NCBI RefSeq assembly: GCF_000373585.1
Contig: NZ_KB891878.1
Span: 62,001-126,000, forward strand
DNA length: 64,000 bases
Origin: Streptomyces sp. MspMP-M5
GTDB lineage: Bacteria > Actinomycetota > Actinomycetes > Streptomycetales > Streptomycetaceae
Direction: 5' to 3'
Each line of letters begins with the position of its first letter. Within the stretch, counting starts at the first letter, position 1. This document shows positions 16,586 through 24,672 of the stretch, one piece after another. The notes beneath the pieces were generated by a model. That model was not told the origin of the DNA and did not search any database. It saw only the letters and a program-made list of their open reading frames with translations. A program made the translations under genes and the position numbers.

Positions 16586-16643
16586 CGGCGGCCGGGCGGT
16601 CGCGGTGGGGCTTCCCCGCCCCACCGGGGCCGCCCGGCCGCCG
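16586..16643. terminator. Strong two-part hairpin terminator
   Basis: Arms CGGCGGCCGGGCGG (16586-16599) and CCGCCCGGCCGCCG (16630-16643) enclose a second stem, CGGTGGGG (16603-16610) with CCCCACCG (16619-16626). It begins 7 bases after the stop of the VWA partner gene and has no T-tract, as is common in actinobacteria. Confidence 0.8.
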
Positions 16644-16774
16644 GAACCCGACCTTCCGGAACCTGCCGGGCCCAACCGGCAACCTCACCGCGCGAATTGC
16701 CCTCACTCCGGACGACAGGCAAACCGTCCGCGCACCCCGAACGGGCGCGCACCACACACGTGGAGAGAACCACA

Positions 16775-17215
16775 GTGAAGCCCAACCGTCCCGTCCGCCG
16801 GGTCGCCGGCACCGCCGCCACGGCCCTGCTGCTCGCCGCCGGCGCCGTCGGGGCCCTGGCCTCCCCGGCCTTCGCCAAGGCCAACTCGGTGGCCGTCGGC
16901 AAGGTCGCGCTCGGCGCCGGGCGCCCCGCGGCCGTCACCGCCGAGATCGCCTACTCCTGCGACCCGGGGTCGACCGTGCACCTGGCCGCGACCGCCACCA
17001 GTCGGCCCGCCAAGGGCCACCGCCCGGCCGTGGCCACCGGCACCGTCGCCAACAAGAAGCTGGTGTGCGACGCGGACGTCCACCGGGTGCGCCTGGTCCT
17101 GCACCCGAAGCGCGGTTCCGCGTTCGACAAGAAGGACCGGGTGACCGTCGCGGCGGCCGTCGTCACCCCGCGCGGTGCCCACTACGCCGACGCCCGCCGT
17201 ACCGTCACGCTCTGA
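16775..17215 (+). CDS. Small secreted protein of unknown function
   Basis: A protein of 146 residues. The signal peptide (about 1-34) ends AFAKAN. The mature part is a single beta-rich domain with two cysteines ('YSCDPGST' and 'KLVCDADV'), probably one disulfide, and many basic residues. GTG at 16775 follows GGAGAG by 8 bases and gives a clean signal sequence. I do not recognise a characterised family. It stands alone between a terminator and a phosphatase gene. Confidence 0.65.
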   Translation: MKPNRPVRRVAGTAATALLLAAGAVGALASPAFAKANSVAVGKVALGAGRPAAVTAEIAYSCDPGSTVHLAATATSRPAKGHRPAVATGTVANKKLVCDADVHRVRLVLHPKRGSAFDKKDRVTVAAAVVTPRGAHYADARRTVTL

Positions 17216-17269
17216 GCCGGGGCGGCGGCCCTGCGGGCGCACGGGCCGCCGCAGGTGTAAAGAGGAGGT

Positions 17270-18394
17270 ATGCGCGTCCGGCGCGGTCCCTCCCGCAGTG
17301 GCCGGCCCTGGCGGCTGAGCCGCGGGCTGATCGCCGTTCCGCTCGCGCTGATCGCGGCGGTCACCGCGCTGGACATCAACTCGCCCACCACCATCCACCT
17401 GGGCCCGTTCCTGGTGGCCGCCCCGGCGCTCACCGCCTCGTTCGCCGGGGCCCGCCTCACGGCGGCGGTCGGCGCCCTGGCGGTGGCCGCCCAGGTCCTC
17501 ATCGGCCATCTGCACGGCGGGCTGACGACCCCGAACCACGAGGCGCAGATCGCCGCGCTGTTCGTGCTCTCCGTGCTGGTCACGGTCTTCCGCTACGCCC
17601 GGGACCGGCACCAGCGGCAGCTGAGTCAGGTGCGGTCGGTGGCGGTGGCGGCGCAGCAGGTGCTGCTGTGGCCGCTGCCGCGCCGGATCGGGCGGCTGCG
17701 GATCGAGTCGGCGTACATCTCGGCGGAGGCGGAGGCCGAGATCGGCGGCGACCTGTACGGGGCGGTGCCGCTGCCCGGCGGGGTCCGGCTGGTGATCGGG
17801 GACGTCCGCGGCAAGGGCCTGGCCGCGATCGGGGAGGCGGCGGCGCTGGTCGGGGCGTTCCGGGGCTCGGCTTACCAGCACCTGCCGCTGCCGGCGGCCG
17901 TCGCGCACCTGGGCAACTCGGTGTACTGGAACCAGGCGCACGCCCCCGAGGAGGACCCGGAGTCCTTCATCACCGCCCTCGTCATGGACGTCCACGACAC
18001 CGGCCCGAACATCGAGCTGGTCAACTGCGGGCACCCGCCGCCGCTGCTGCTGCGCGAGGGGCGGGTCCGGTCGCTGGAGGTCGCCGAGCCGGCGGTGCCG
18101 CTCGGGCTGACCGCCCCGGCGGAGGGCGACTACAAGGTCGAGACCTTCGCCTTCGCCCCGGGCGAGGTGCTGCTGCTCTACACCGACGGCGTGATCGAGA
18201 CCCGGGACCGCTCGGGGACGTTCTATCCGCTGACCGACCGGCTGACGCACTGGAACGAGCCGGACCCGGCCGCGCTGGTCCGGCGCCTGCACGACGATCT
18301 GCTGCGGTTCGCAGACGGCAACCTGGGCGACGACGTCGCGATGATCGCGATCACCCGGCCGCCGGAGCCCGGCCCGGACGCCCCGGCCCCGTAG
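17270..18394 (+). CDS. Membrane-bound SpoIIE-type PP2C phosphatase
   Basis: A protein of 374 residues. Three or four hydrophobic segments (about 20-105) are followed by a SpoIIE/PP2C catalytic domain (about 145-365). Metal-binding motifs are 'EIGGDLYGAV', 'VIGDVRGKGLAA', 'VNCGHPPPLLL', 'LLLYTDGVIE' and 'GDDVAMIAI'. These enzymes dephosphorylate anti-anti-sigma factors in partner-switching cascades. The short sensor-less N-terminus suggests control through the membrane part. ATG at 17270 is preceded by GAGGAGG. It converges on the next phosphatase gene. Confidence 0.87.
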   Translation: MRVRRGPSRSGRPWRLSRGLIAVPLALIAAVTALDINSPTTIHLGPFLVAAPALTASFAGARLTAAVGALAVAAQVLIGHLHGGLTTPNHEAQIAALFVLSVLVTVFRYARDRHQRQLSQVRSVAVAAQQVLLWPLPRRIGRLRIESAYISAEAEAEIGGDLYGAVPLPGGVRLVIGDVRGKGLAAIGEAAALVGAFRGSAYQHLPLPAAVAHLGNSVYWNQAHAPEEDPESFITALVMDVHDTGPNIELVNCGHPPPLLLREGRVRSLEVAEPAVPLGLTAPAEGDYKVETFAFAPGEVLLLYTDGVIETRDRSGTFYPLTDRLTHWNEPDPAALVRRLHDDLLRFADGNLGDDVAMIAITRPPEPGPDAPAP

Positions 18395-18417
18395 CGCTCC
18401 CGTGACGGGGTGGCGCT
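18393..18417. terminator. Convergent terminator between two phosphatase genes
   Basis: AGCGC (18393-18397) pairs with GCGCT (18413-18417), and CCCGT (18399-18403) with ACGGG (18405-18409). The hairpin overlaps the TAG stop of the upstream gene and lies just before the stop of the convergent one, so it can serve both. Confidence 0.55.
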
Positions 18418-18423
18418 GCCGGC

Positions 18424-19593
18424 TCAGCGGCGGCGGATGCGCGCCGCCAGCACCGCCACATCGTCCTCGGCCGGCCGTCCGCCCAGGTGCCGCAGCACCT
18501 CGTCGAGGGCCTCGGCCACACCGGCGCCGGCCGGCAGCCGCATCCAGGCGAGCCGGGCCAGGGAGGCGTCGATGTCCTCGCCGCGCCGCTCGACCAGGCC
18601 GTCGGTGAACATCAGCAGGGTGTCGTCGGGGGTGAGGGTGCGGGTGACCGGTTCGTAGCCGCCGGCGCCGGTGCCCAGCGGGGGTCCGGCGGTCACCGGC
18701 AGCAGCCGGGCGGTGCCGTCGGCGCCGAAGACCACCGGCGGGAGGTGGCCGGCGCTGGCGAACGAGGCGATCCCGCGGGCCGGGTCGATCTGGGCCAGCA
18801 GGCAGGTCGCCGGACGGCGCCGGTCGTCGCGGGCCACCACGGTGTCGAGCTGGCGCAGCACCCGGTGGGGCGGCAGCTCCGCGGCGGCGACATAGCGCAG
18901 ACCGGAGCGGTAGGCGTTCATCTCGACCGCCGCCTCCAGGCCGTGACCCATCACATCGCCCATGACCAGCAGCGTCCGCCCGAAGTGCAGCCGTACCGAC
19001 TCGCACCAGTCGCCGCCGACCAGGGCGCCGCTCTCGGCCGGCAGGTAGCGGGTGGCGAGCTCCAGGTTGGGGTGCGGCCGGCCGGGCTCGGCGAGGAGGG
19101 CGCGCTGGAGGTCCAGAGCGGTGCGCCGGGCGGCGGCGTGCCGGCGGGCGTGGGCGAGGTGGACGGCCGCCAGCCGCGCCGCGTGGTGGAGGGTGGCGGT
19201 CTCGTGCGCGGTGAAGCCGCCGCCGGCGCGGGCCGCGCGCAGGACGCCGTGCAGCCGGCCGTGCGCCAGCAGCGGGATCGACACCGGGGCCGAGGCGGTG
19301 GCGCCGCGCGGTTCCAGGAGGCGAGTGCGGCCCTCCGCGGCGACCCGCCGGAGTGCGCCGGGGTAGGCCCCCGTGCCGTCGGGGTCCGCGTCGGCCCCGC
19401 CCGGCGCCGCGTCGACGGCCTCGTGCGGCAGGAGTTCCACCGCGGCCGCGTCGCACAGCGCACCGCAGACGAAGCGGGCGAGTTCGGCACAGGTGGTGTG
19501 GGCGTCCAGGGTGGTGCCGATCCGCTCGGCGGCGTCCTCGGCGGCGCGCAGCCGCCGCGCACGCTCGGCGTGGCCGGTGCTGATCGCGCTCAT
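18424..19593 (-). CDS. GAF-SpoIIE PP2C phosphatase, soluble
   Basis: A protein of 389 residues. A GAF-like sensor ('LDAHTTCAELARFVCGALCD', about 20-160) precedes a SpoIIE domain (about 180-385) with 'LVGGDWCESV', 'VMGDVMGHGLEAA', 'ASAGHLPPVVF', 'LLMFTDGLVERRGEDID' and 'EDDVAVLAARI', so the metal ligands are intact. No membrane segment and no HATPase domain are seen. ATG at 19593 has GGAAG upstream. It presumably dephosphorylates an anti-anti-sigma factor in response to a ligand bound by GAF. Confidence 0.85.
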   Translation of the reverse strand: MSAISTGHAERARRLRAAEDAAERIGTTLDAHTTCAELARFVCGALCDAAAVELLPHEAVDAAPGGADADPDGTGAYPGALRRVAAEGRTRLLEPRGATASAPVSIPLLAHGRLHGVLRAARAGGGFTAHETATLHHAARLAAVHLAHARRHAAARRTALDLQRALLAEPGRPHPNLELATRYLPAESGALVGGDWCESVRLHFGRTLLVMGDVMGHGLEAAVEMNAYRSGLRYVAAAELPPHRVLRQLDTVVARDDRRRPATCLLAQIDPARGIASFASAGHLPPVVFGADGTARLLPVTAGPPLGTGAGGYEPVTRTLTPDDTLLMFTDGLVERRGEDIDASLARLAWMRLPAGAGVAEALDEVLRHLGGRPAEDDVAVLAARIRRR

Positions 19594-19658
19594 GGGCCCA
19601 CTTCCGGAACTGCTGCTGATGGGGAGAGCCGACGCGGTGGGTGGTGGGGGCTCCCCCA

Positions 19659-19681
19659 TATGTCGATCCCGTATGTCGATC
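19659..19681. promoter_or_regulatory. Direct repeats TATGTCGATC upstream of the phosphatase
   Basis: TATGTCGATC occurs at 19659-19668 and again at 19672-19681, a period of 13 bases, about 70-90 bases upstream of the minus-strand phosphatase start. Direct repeats in a promoter suggest a regulator binding as a tandem dimer; no factor can be named. A GGGGG-CT-CCCCC hairpin lies beside them at about 19646-19657. Confidence 0.35.
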
Positions 19682-19772
19682 AAACACGCCGCGGAAGCCC
19701 GCGGTCCTTACCGGTGGGCGGAGAGCGGATGAATTCCGGGTGGACGGGCGTTCGCCGGCATACGCGGCGGGG

Positions 19773-21326
19773 TCACCGGACGGCCGGTGCCGGGGCAGCG
19801 GTCCGCGGGGCGGGCGAGAGATAGGCCCGGTAGCCGCGGAAGGTGCCGGTGCCGGCCAGGGCCACGGGCCGCCAGCCGCGGGCGAGGGCCGGCGGGGCGG
19901 CGGACGGCGGGACGAGCACCGCCACCGGGCGCCGGCCGACCTCGGCGCGCAGCTGCGCCGGGGTGGCGGCGGCATCGGGGCCGGCGGTCTGCCGGGAGAA
20001 GCAGCCCGCGTAGTAGGCGAGTTGGACGGCGTGGCCGCCGGTGAGCACGCAGGGGGGCCGCACGCCGAGCGCGTGCAGGGCGCCGGCGGCGGCCGTGAAG
20101 TCCCGGCGCATATGGCGGTTGCGGGCGGTGTCCCCGGTCAGCACCGCGCACTGGACGGCGAGGTGGGCGGCGAGTGCCGCGGCGAGCAGGGCGGTGGTGC
20201 GCGGGCGCGGCCGGCCCCGGGGAGCGGCCGTCCGGCACAGGCCGTCGGCCACGGGGAGGGCCAGCAGCGCGTAGGCGGGGAGCAGGAAGCGGGGCGCGGC
20301 GTAGTCGATGAGGAAGAGGTACGGCGCCGCGGTCGCCACCGCGACGGCGGCCGGCAGCAGCGCGGTGGCCGGGCGTCCGGCGCGGACCGCGGCCCGGACG
20401 CCGAGGGCGGTCAGCAGCGGCAGCGCGAGGAACCACGCGGCGGTGACGGGATGGGTCCAGGGCACGTCGCAGGGCCGGCACAGCCCGCGTCCGTCCAGGC
20501 TGCGGATCTGGTCGTCCAGGGCCGGGTGCCAGCCGATGCCGCCCTGGATCTCGGCGGCCCGGTGCAGCCGCGCGGACAGTCCCCCGTAGCGGGTGTACGC
20601 CTCGACGATCCAGTCCGCGGCGCCGAGCAGGAACCCGCCGGCCATCAGCGGGACCAGGGCGGGTCGCCGCCACCGGGGCACCAGCAGGGCCGCGGTGGCC
20701 GGCACCAGCACCAGCCACCCGGCGTCCGGCGGGCGCATCAGCGCCACCACGGCGACGGCCGTCGGCAGCCCGGCGAGTGCCCGGCGGTCCGCGCGGTCCC
20801 GGACGGCGCGCAGGAAGCAGCCGGTGGCGGCGAGCGCCCCGTAGGCGGCCCAGAGGTTGGGCATCGCCTGGGAGCCGTAGTAGAGGGTGATCCACAAGGT
20901 GGCGAAGAGGGCGCCGGCCAGGGCCAGCACCCGGGTGGGGAGGAGGGGGCGCCAGACCCGCAGCGCAACCCAGAGGCCGGCGCCGGAGAGGACCGCGAGG
21001 GCGATCCGCAGGGCGGTGGTGGAGGAAGTCAGGGCGGTGACGGGGGCGATGAGGTAGGTGATGCCGCGGGCCCGGGGCGCGCTGAAGAAGGCGGCCGGCA
21101 CGTCGCGGGCGACCTGGCTGACGTAGACGGTCTCGTCCCATCCGAGGCCCGTGCCGGGGACGACCAGGAGCAGTTGGAGGAGGGTGAACGCCCCGCCGGT
21201 GGCGGCCAGCCAGGGCAGCGGGCGCACGGCCCGGCGCCTCCCGGTGGGCGGGCGGAGGCGGGCGGGGGCGGTTGCCGGGGCCGTCCGCACCGCCCGGCTG
21301 TCCGGCAGGGACCGGCTCTCTTCCAT
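19773..21326 (-). CDS. Polytopic glycosyltransferase-like membrane protein (GT-C fold)
   Basis: A protein of 517 residues with about ten hydrophobic segments after a basic N-terminal tail. 'GTGLGWDETVYVSQVARDVP' after the first membrane helix matches the acidic first-loop motif of GT39/GT83-type transferases that use lipid-linked sugars. The last 120 residues form an extracytoplasmic domain with two cysteines. It probably transfers a sugar to a cell-envelope acceptor. ATG at 21326 follows GAGGT by 7 bases. Monocistronic; sugar and acceptor unknown. Confidence 0.7.
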   Translation of the reverse strand: MEESRSLPDSRAVRTAPATAPARLRPPTGRRRAVRPLPWLAATGGAFTLLQLLLVVPGTGLGWDETVYVSQVARDVPAAFFSAPRARGITYLIAPVTALTSSTTALRIALAVLSGAGLWVALRVWRPLLPTRVLALAGALFATLWITLYYGSQAMPNLWAAYGALAATGCFLRAVRDRADRRALAGLPTAVAVVALMRPPDAGWLVLVPATAALLVPRWRRPALVPLMAGGFLLGAADWIVEAYTRYGGLSARLHRAAEIQGGIGWHPALDDQIRSLDGRGLCRPCDVPWTHPVTAAWFLALPLLTALGVRAAVRAGRPATALLPAAVAVATAAPYLFLIDYAAPRFLLPAYALLALPVADGLCRTAAPRGRPRPRTTALLAAALAAHLAVQCAVLTGDTARNRHMRRDFTAAAGALHALGVRPPCVLTGGHAVQLAYYAGCFSRQTAGPDAAATPAQLRAEVGRRPVAVLVPPSAAPPALARGWRPVALAGTGTFRGYRAYLSPAPRTAAPAPAVR

Positions 21327-21541
21327 GAGCAGACCTCGCGGGGTGGAGTGGGCGCCCGTGGGGGTCGGGGCCGCGTCGGGACCCGGCGCCCATCATGCGG
21401 GCCGCGGGTCGGCCCGGCACTCCGCGCTCGCCGGTTCGGTACGCGGTTTCGACCTGCCGGCGGATCGGGTCAGGGGCCCTCGGACACACCCTAGACTGGG
21501 CGTTCCGGGGCAACGGGCTCCCCGGGGGACGGAGTGCGGCA

Positions 21542-21907
21542 GTGGTGAGGGGCATCGAGGGGAAGGCCGTGGTCGCCGACCCGTCCGCCGAGGTGCTGGC
21601 CGATGCGGCCGCGCTGTTCGGACTGCTGGCCTCGCCCCCACGGCTGCACATCGTCTGGGCCCTGGCCCAGGGCGAGAGCGACGTCAGCGGACTCGCCGAA
21701 CGCGTCGGCGGCGCCCTGCCCGCCATCAGCCAGCACCTGTCCAAACTCAAGCTCGCCGGCCTGGTCCGCGCCCGCCGCGAGGGCCGCCGCGTGGTCTATT
21801 TCGTCGACGACCCGGACACCGTCGCGATGGTGCGGACCCTCGTCGTCCATCTCGCCGCCCACGGCGAGGGCGTGGCGCCGGCCCGCCTGCGTGAGCTCGG
21901 TGCCTGA
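21542..21907 (+). CDS. ArsR-type winged-helix regulator
   Basis: A protein of 121 residues. 'LFGLLASPPRLHIVWALAQG', 'DVSGLAERVGGALPAISQHL' (recognition helix) and 'LVRARREGRRVVYFVDDP' (wing) are typical of ArsR/SmtB repressors. The classic ELCVCDL metal site is absent, and there are no cysteines, so a histidine/acidic site near the C-terminus (HLAAHGEG) would be the only metal candidate. GTG at 21542 follows GGAG by 7 bases. The stop overlaps the start of mgtA by 8 bases, so it very likely controls that gene. Confidence 0.85.
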   Translation: MVRGIEGKAVVADPSAEVLADAAALFGLLASPPRLHIVWALAQGESDVSGLAERVGGALPAISQHLSKLKLAGLVRARREGRRVVYFVDDPDTVAMVRTLVVHLAAHGEGVAPARLRELGA

Positions 21908-24659
21908 GATCACCGCGGCGCCGGGGCCCGGAGCGGTGCCCCCGGACGCCGGAGCGGTGCGCGCGGACGCGACGGGGCCGGCGGACGGGCCCGGGGCGGT
22001 GGACCCGGCGGCACTGACGGCCCTGACGGCGATGCAGCTGATGCGGCGGCTGGACAGCGGGCCGCGCGGGCTGACGGAGGCGGAGGCCGAGGAGCGGCTG
22101 GCCCGCTTCGGTGAGAACACCGTGCCGTCGTGGCGTCCGGTGTCCTGGCCGCGGCGCTTCCTGGGCGCTCTGCGCGATCCGTTCACGACGGTACTGCTGT
22201 GCCTGGGACTGGTGTCGGCGGCGGTCGCGTCGTGGGGCACGGCGTTGGTGATCATGACGTTGGTGCTGGTCAGCTGTGCGCTGCGGTCCGGCGGTGAACA
22301 CCAGGCCGGTAGGGCGATGGCGGCGCTGCGGGAGCTGGTGGCCACCACCGCGACGGTGCAGCGCCGGGCCGGCGCGGACGCGCGGCCGCGGCTGCGGGAG
22401 CTGCCGATCGACCAGTTGGTGGTCGGCGACGTGGTGCGGCTGGGCCCGGGGGACCTGGTCCCGGCCGATGTCCGGCTGTTGCGCGCCACCGGACTGACGG
22501 TGCATCAGGCGGCGTTGACCGGAGAGTCCGCGCCGGTGCCCAAGCAGGCGCTGGACGCCCCGCCCGGCGCGGCCCCGGACGCGTCCGAGCCGCCGCACCT
22601 GTGCTTCCAGGGCAGCAGCGTGGCGACCGGGAGCGGCACCGGCCTGGTGGTGGCGACCGGCGCGGACACCCGCTTCGCCGCCGCGTACCGCGGGCGGGCC
22701 CGGCGGCGCGGCGAGACCGCCTTCGACCGGTCGGTGCACGGCATCGCCTGGACGCTGATCCGCTTCATGCTGCTGACGCCGCCGCTGGTGCTGATGGCCA
22801 ATGCCGCGCTGCGCGGACGGGGGCTGGAGACGCTGCCGTTCGCGGTGGCCGTGGCGGTGGGGCTGACGCCGGAGATGCTGCCGGTGATCGTGACCACCGC
22901 GCTGGCCCGGGGCGCCGCGCTGCTGGCCCGGACCAGCGGGGTGATCGTCAAGCGGCTGCCCGCGCTGCACGACCTCGGCGCGATCGACGTGCTGTGCCTG
23001 GACAAGACGGGCACCCTGACCCAGGACCGGCCGGTGGTGGTGCGGTCCACGGGACCGGACGGCGCACCCGACCCGGAAGTGCTGCACTGGGCGGCGGTGA
23101 ACGCCTTCTGGACGATCGAGCTGGCCGAACTGCCGGTGCCGGACGCGCTGGACGAGGCGGTGCTGGCGGCCGCGGACGAGCAGGACACCGACCCGCTGGA
23201 GCACGAGGGGATCGCGGCGCTGCCGTTCGACCCGGCGGTGCGGATGTCCACGGCGGTGATCCGCCGCCCGGGGCGGCACGGCACCCACACCCTCGTCGTC
23301 AAAGGTGCGGTGGAGGACGTGCTGGCCCGGTGCGGGCGGCTGCGGTCCGGCGGGCACGAGAGCGTGCTGGACGAGGCGGCCAGGGAGCGGCTGCTGCGGT
23401 ACGCCGCCGGGGAGGCGGACGGCGGTGTGCGGCTGCTGGCGGTGGCCCGCGGCGACCGCCGGCCCCGGCTCGGCGAGCACACCGACGCGGACGTGCGGGG
23501 CCTGACCTTCCTCGGCTTCGTGGCGCTCGGCGACGCGCTGGCGCCGTCGGCGGCGGACGCCCTGCGGGCGCTGGCCGAGCGCGAGGTGGCGGTGAAGGTG
23601 CTCACCGGCGACCACCCGGGCACCGCGGCGCGGGCCTGCCGGGACCTGGGGCTGGCGCCGGGCGAGGTGCTGACCGCCGACCGGCTGGCGGGGCTGGACG
23701 GGCCGGCGCTGGCCGAGGCGGTCGCCGGGGCGACGGTCGTGGCGCGCTGCACCGCGCAGGACAAGGCGCGGATCGTCGCGGCGCTGCGGGCGGCCGGGCA
23801 CACCACCGGGTTCCTGGGCGACGGGGTCAACGACCTGCCGGCGCTGCACGCGGCGGACGTCGGGATCTGCCCGCGCGGCGCGGTGCCGGTGGCCCGGGAG
23901 GGCGCCGACGTGGTGCTGGCCGACAAGGACCTGACCGCCATCGAGCGGGCGATCACCACCGGCCGGAACGCCAGCGGCAGCATCGCCGCCTATCTGCGGA
24001 TCACGCTGTCGTCCAACCTCGGCAATGTGATCGCGATGCTGGCGGCCGGGCTGCTGCTGCCGTTCCTGCCGATGCTTCCGGCGCAGGTCCTGGTGCAGAA
24101 CCTCTGCTTCGACGCGGCGCAGCTCTCGCTCGCCCACGACCGGCCGGCCCGGGGCGCCGCGCGCCGGCCGGCGGTGCTGCGGCCGCGGGTCTTCCTGCGC
24201 TTCATCACTGCCTTCGGCCTGATCAACGCCGCGGCGGACCTGGCGACCTTCGGGGTGCTGGCGTTCGTCGCCCATGCCACGCCGGGGACGGACGTGCCGA
24301 CGATGTTCCACGCCGGGTGGTTCACCGAGAACCTGCTCACCCAGGGGCTGGTGATGCTGCTGCTGCGTACGGGGCGGCGAACCGCGGAGGGGCGCGGGCT
24401 GGGGCCGGTCCCGCTGGCGGTGACCGGGCTGGCGGTGGTCGGTCTGCTGCTGCCGGTGTCGCCGCTGGCGCCGCTGCTGGCCATGTCGGCCCCGCCGGCG
24501 CTGTACTACCTGCTGCTCACGGTGGTGCTGACGCTCTACGGGGCGGCGCTGGCGTTCGCGCGGGCGCGGTACGCACGCCGGGAGAGCGGCGAGGGCGTGC
24601 CCCGCGGAGCGTCGGAACGCTCCGCGGAACACGCCCTCGTGGGTGGTCAGGACCGCTGA
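21900..24659 (+). CDS. mgtA: P-type ATPase, Mg2+-importing type (MgtA/B)
   Basis: A protein of 919 residues. It has the actuator motif TGES, 'VGLTPEMLPVIVTTALARGA' (typical of MgtA), the phosphorylation site DKTGTLT, 'KGAVEDVL' for nucleotide binding, the hinge GDGVND, and a C-terminal bundle of membrane helices. It would import magnesium across the membrane at ATP cost. GTG at 21900 overlaps the arsR end, indicating translational coupling; Mg2+ ATPases are more often controlled by riboswitches or PhoP, so an ArsR partner is unusual. The last 23 codons contain a long hairpin at 24591-24638. Confidence 0.87.
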   Translation: MPEITAAPGPGAVPPDAGAVRADATGPADGPGAVDPAALTALTAMQLMRRLDSGPRGLTEAEAEERLARFGENTVPSWRPVSWPRRFLGALRDPFTTVLLCLGLVSAAVASWGTALVIMTLVLVSCALRSGGEHQAGRAMAALRELVATTATVQRRAGADARPRLRELPIDQLVVGDVVRLGPGDLVPADVRLLRATGLTVHQAALTGESAPVPKQALDAPPGAAPDASEPPHLCFQGSSVATGSGTGLVVATGADTRFAAAYRGRARRRGETAFDRSVHGIAWTLIRFMLLTPPLVLMANAALRGRGLETLPFAVAVAVGLTPEMLPVIVTTALARGAALLARTSGVIVKRLPALHDLGAIDVLCLDKTGTLTQDRPVVVRSTGPDGAPDPEVLHWAAVNAFWTIELAELPVPDALDEAVLAAADEQDTDPLEHEGIAALPFDPAVRMSTAVIRRPGRHGTHTLVVKGAVEDVLARCGRLRSGGHESVLDEAARERLLRYAAGEADGGVRLLAVARGDRRPRLGEHTDADVRGLTFLGFVALGDALAPSAADALRALAEREVAVKVLTGDHPGTAARACRDLGLAPGEVLTADRLAGLDGPALAEAVAGATVVARCTAQDKARIVAALRAAGHTTGFLGDGVNDLPALHAADVGICPRGAVPVAREGADVVLADKDLTAIERAITTGRNASGSIAAYLRITLSSNLGNVIAMLAAGLLLPFLPMLPAQVLVQNLCFDAAQLSLAHDRPARGAARRPAVLRPRVFLRFITAFGLINAAADLATFGVLAFVAHATPGTDVPTMFHAGWFTENLLTQGLVMLLLRTGRRTAEGRGLGPVPLAVTGLAVVGLLLPVSPLAPLLAMSAPPALYYLLLTVVLTLYGAALAFARARYARRESGEGVPRGASERSAEHALVGGQDR
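24591..24638. terminator. Long hairpin inside the 3' end of mgtA
   Basis: GAGGGCGTG (24591-24599) pairs with CACGCCCTC (24630-24638), and CCGCGGAGCG (24602-24611) with CGCTCCGCGG (24618-24627), with only a CC/AA internal mismatch and a TCGGAA loop. It lies inside the coding sequence, ending 21 bases before its end, and faces the convergent TPM gene, so it probably works in both directions. Confidence 0.75.
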
Positions 24660-24672
24660 CCGGGCGGGCGGC

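Noticed and set aside
16703-19975. Minus-strand frame of about 1090 codons
   Set aside because: It crosses the supported phosphatase, secreted protein and VWA region in the wrong frame and shows no domain.
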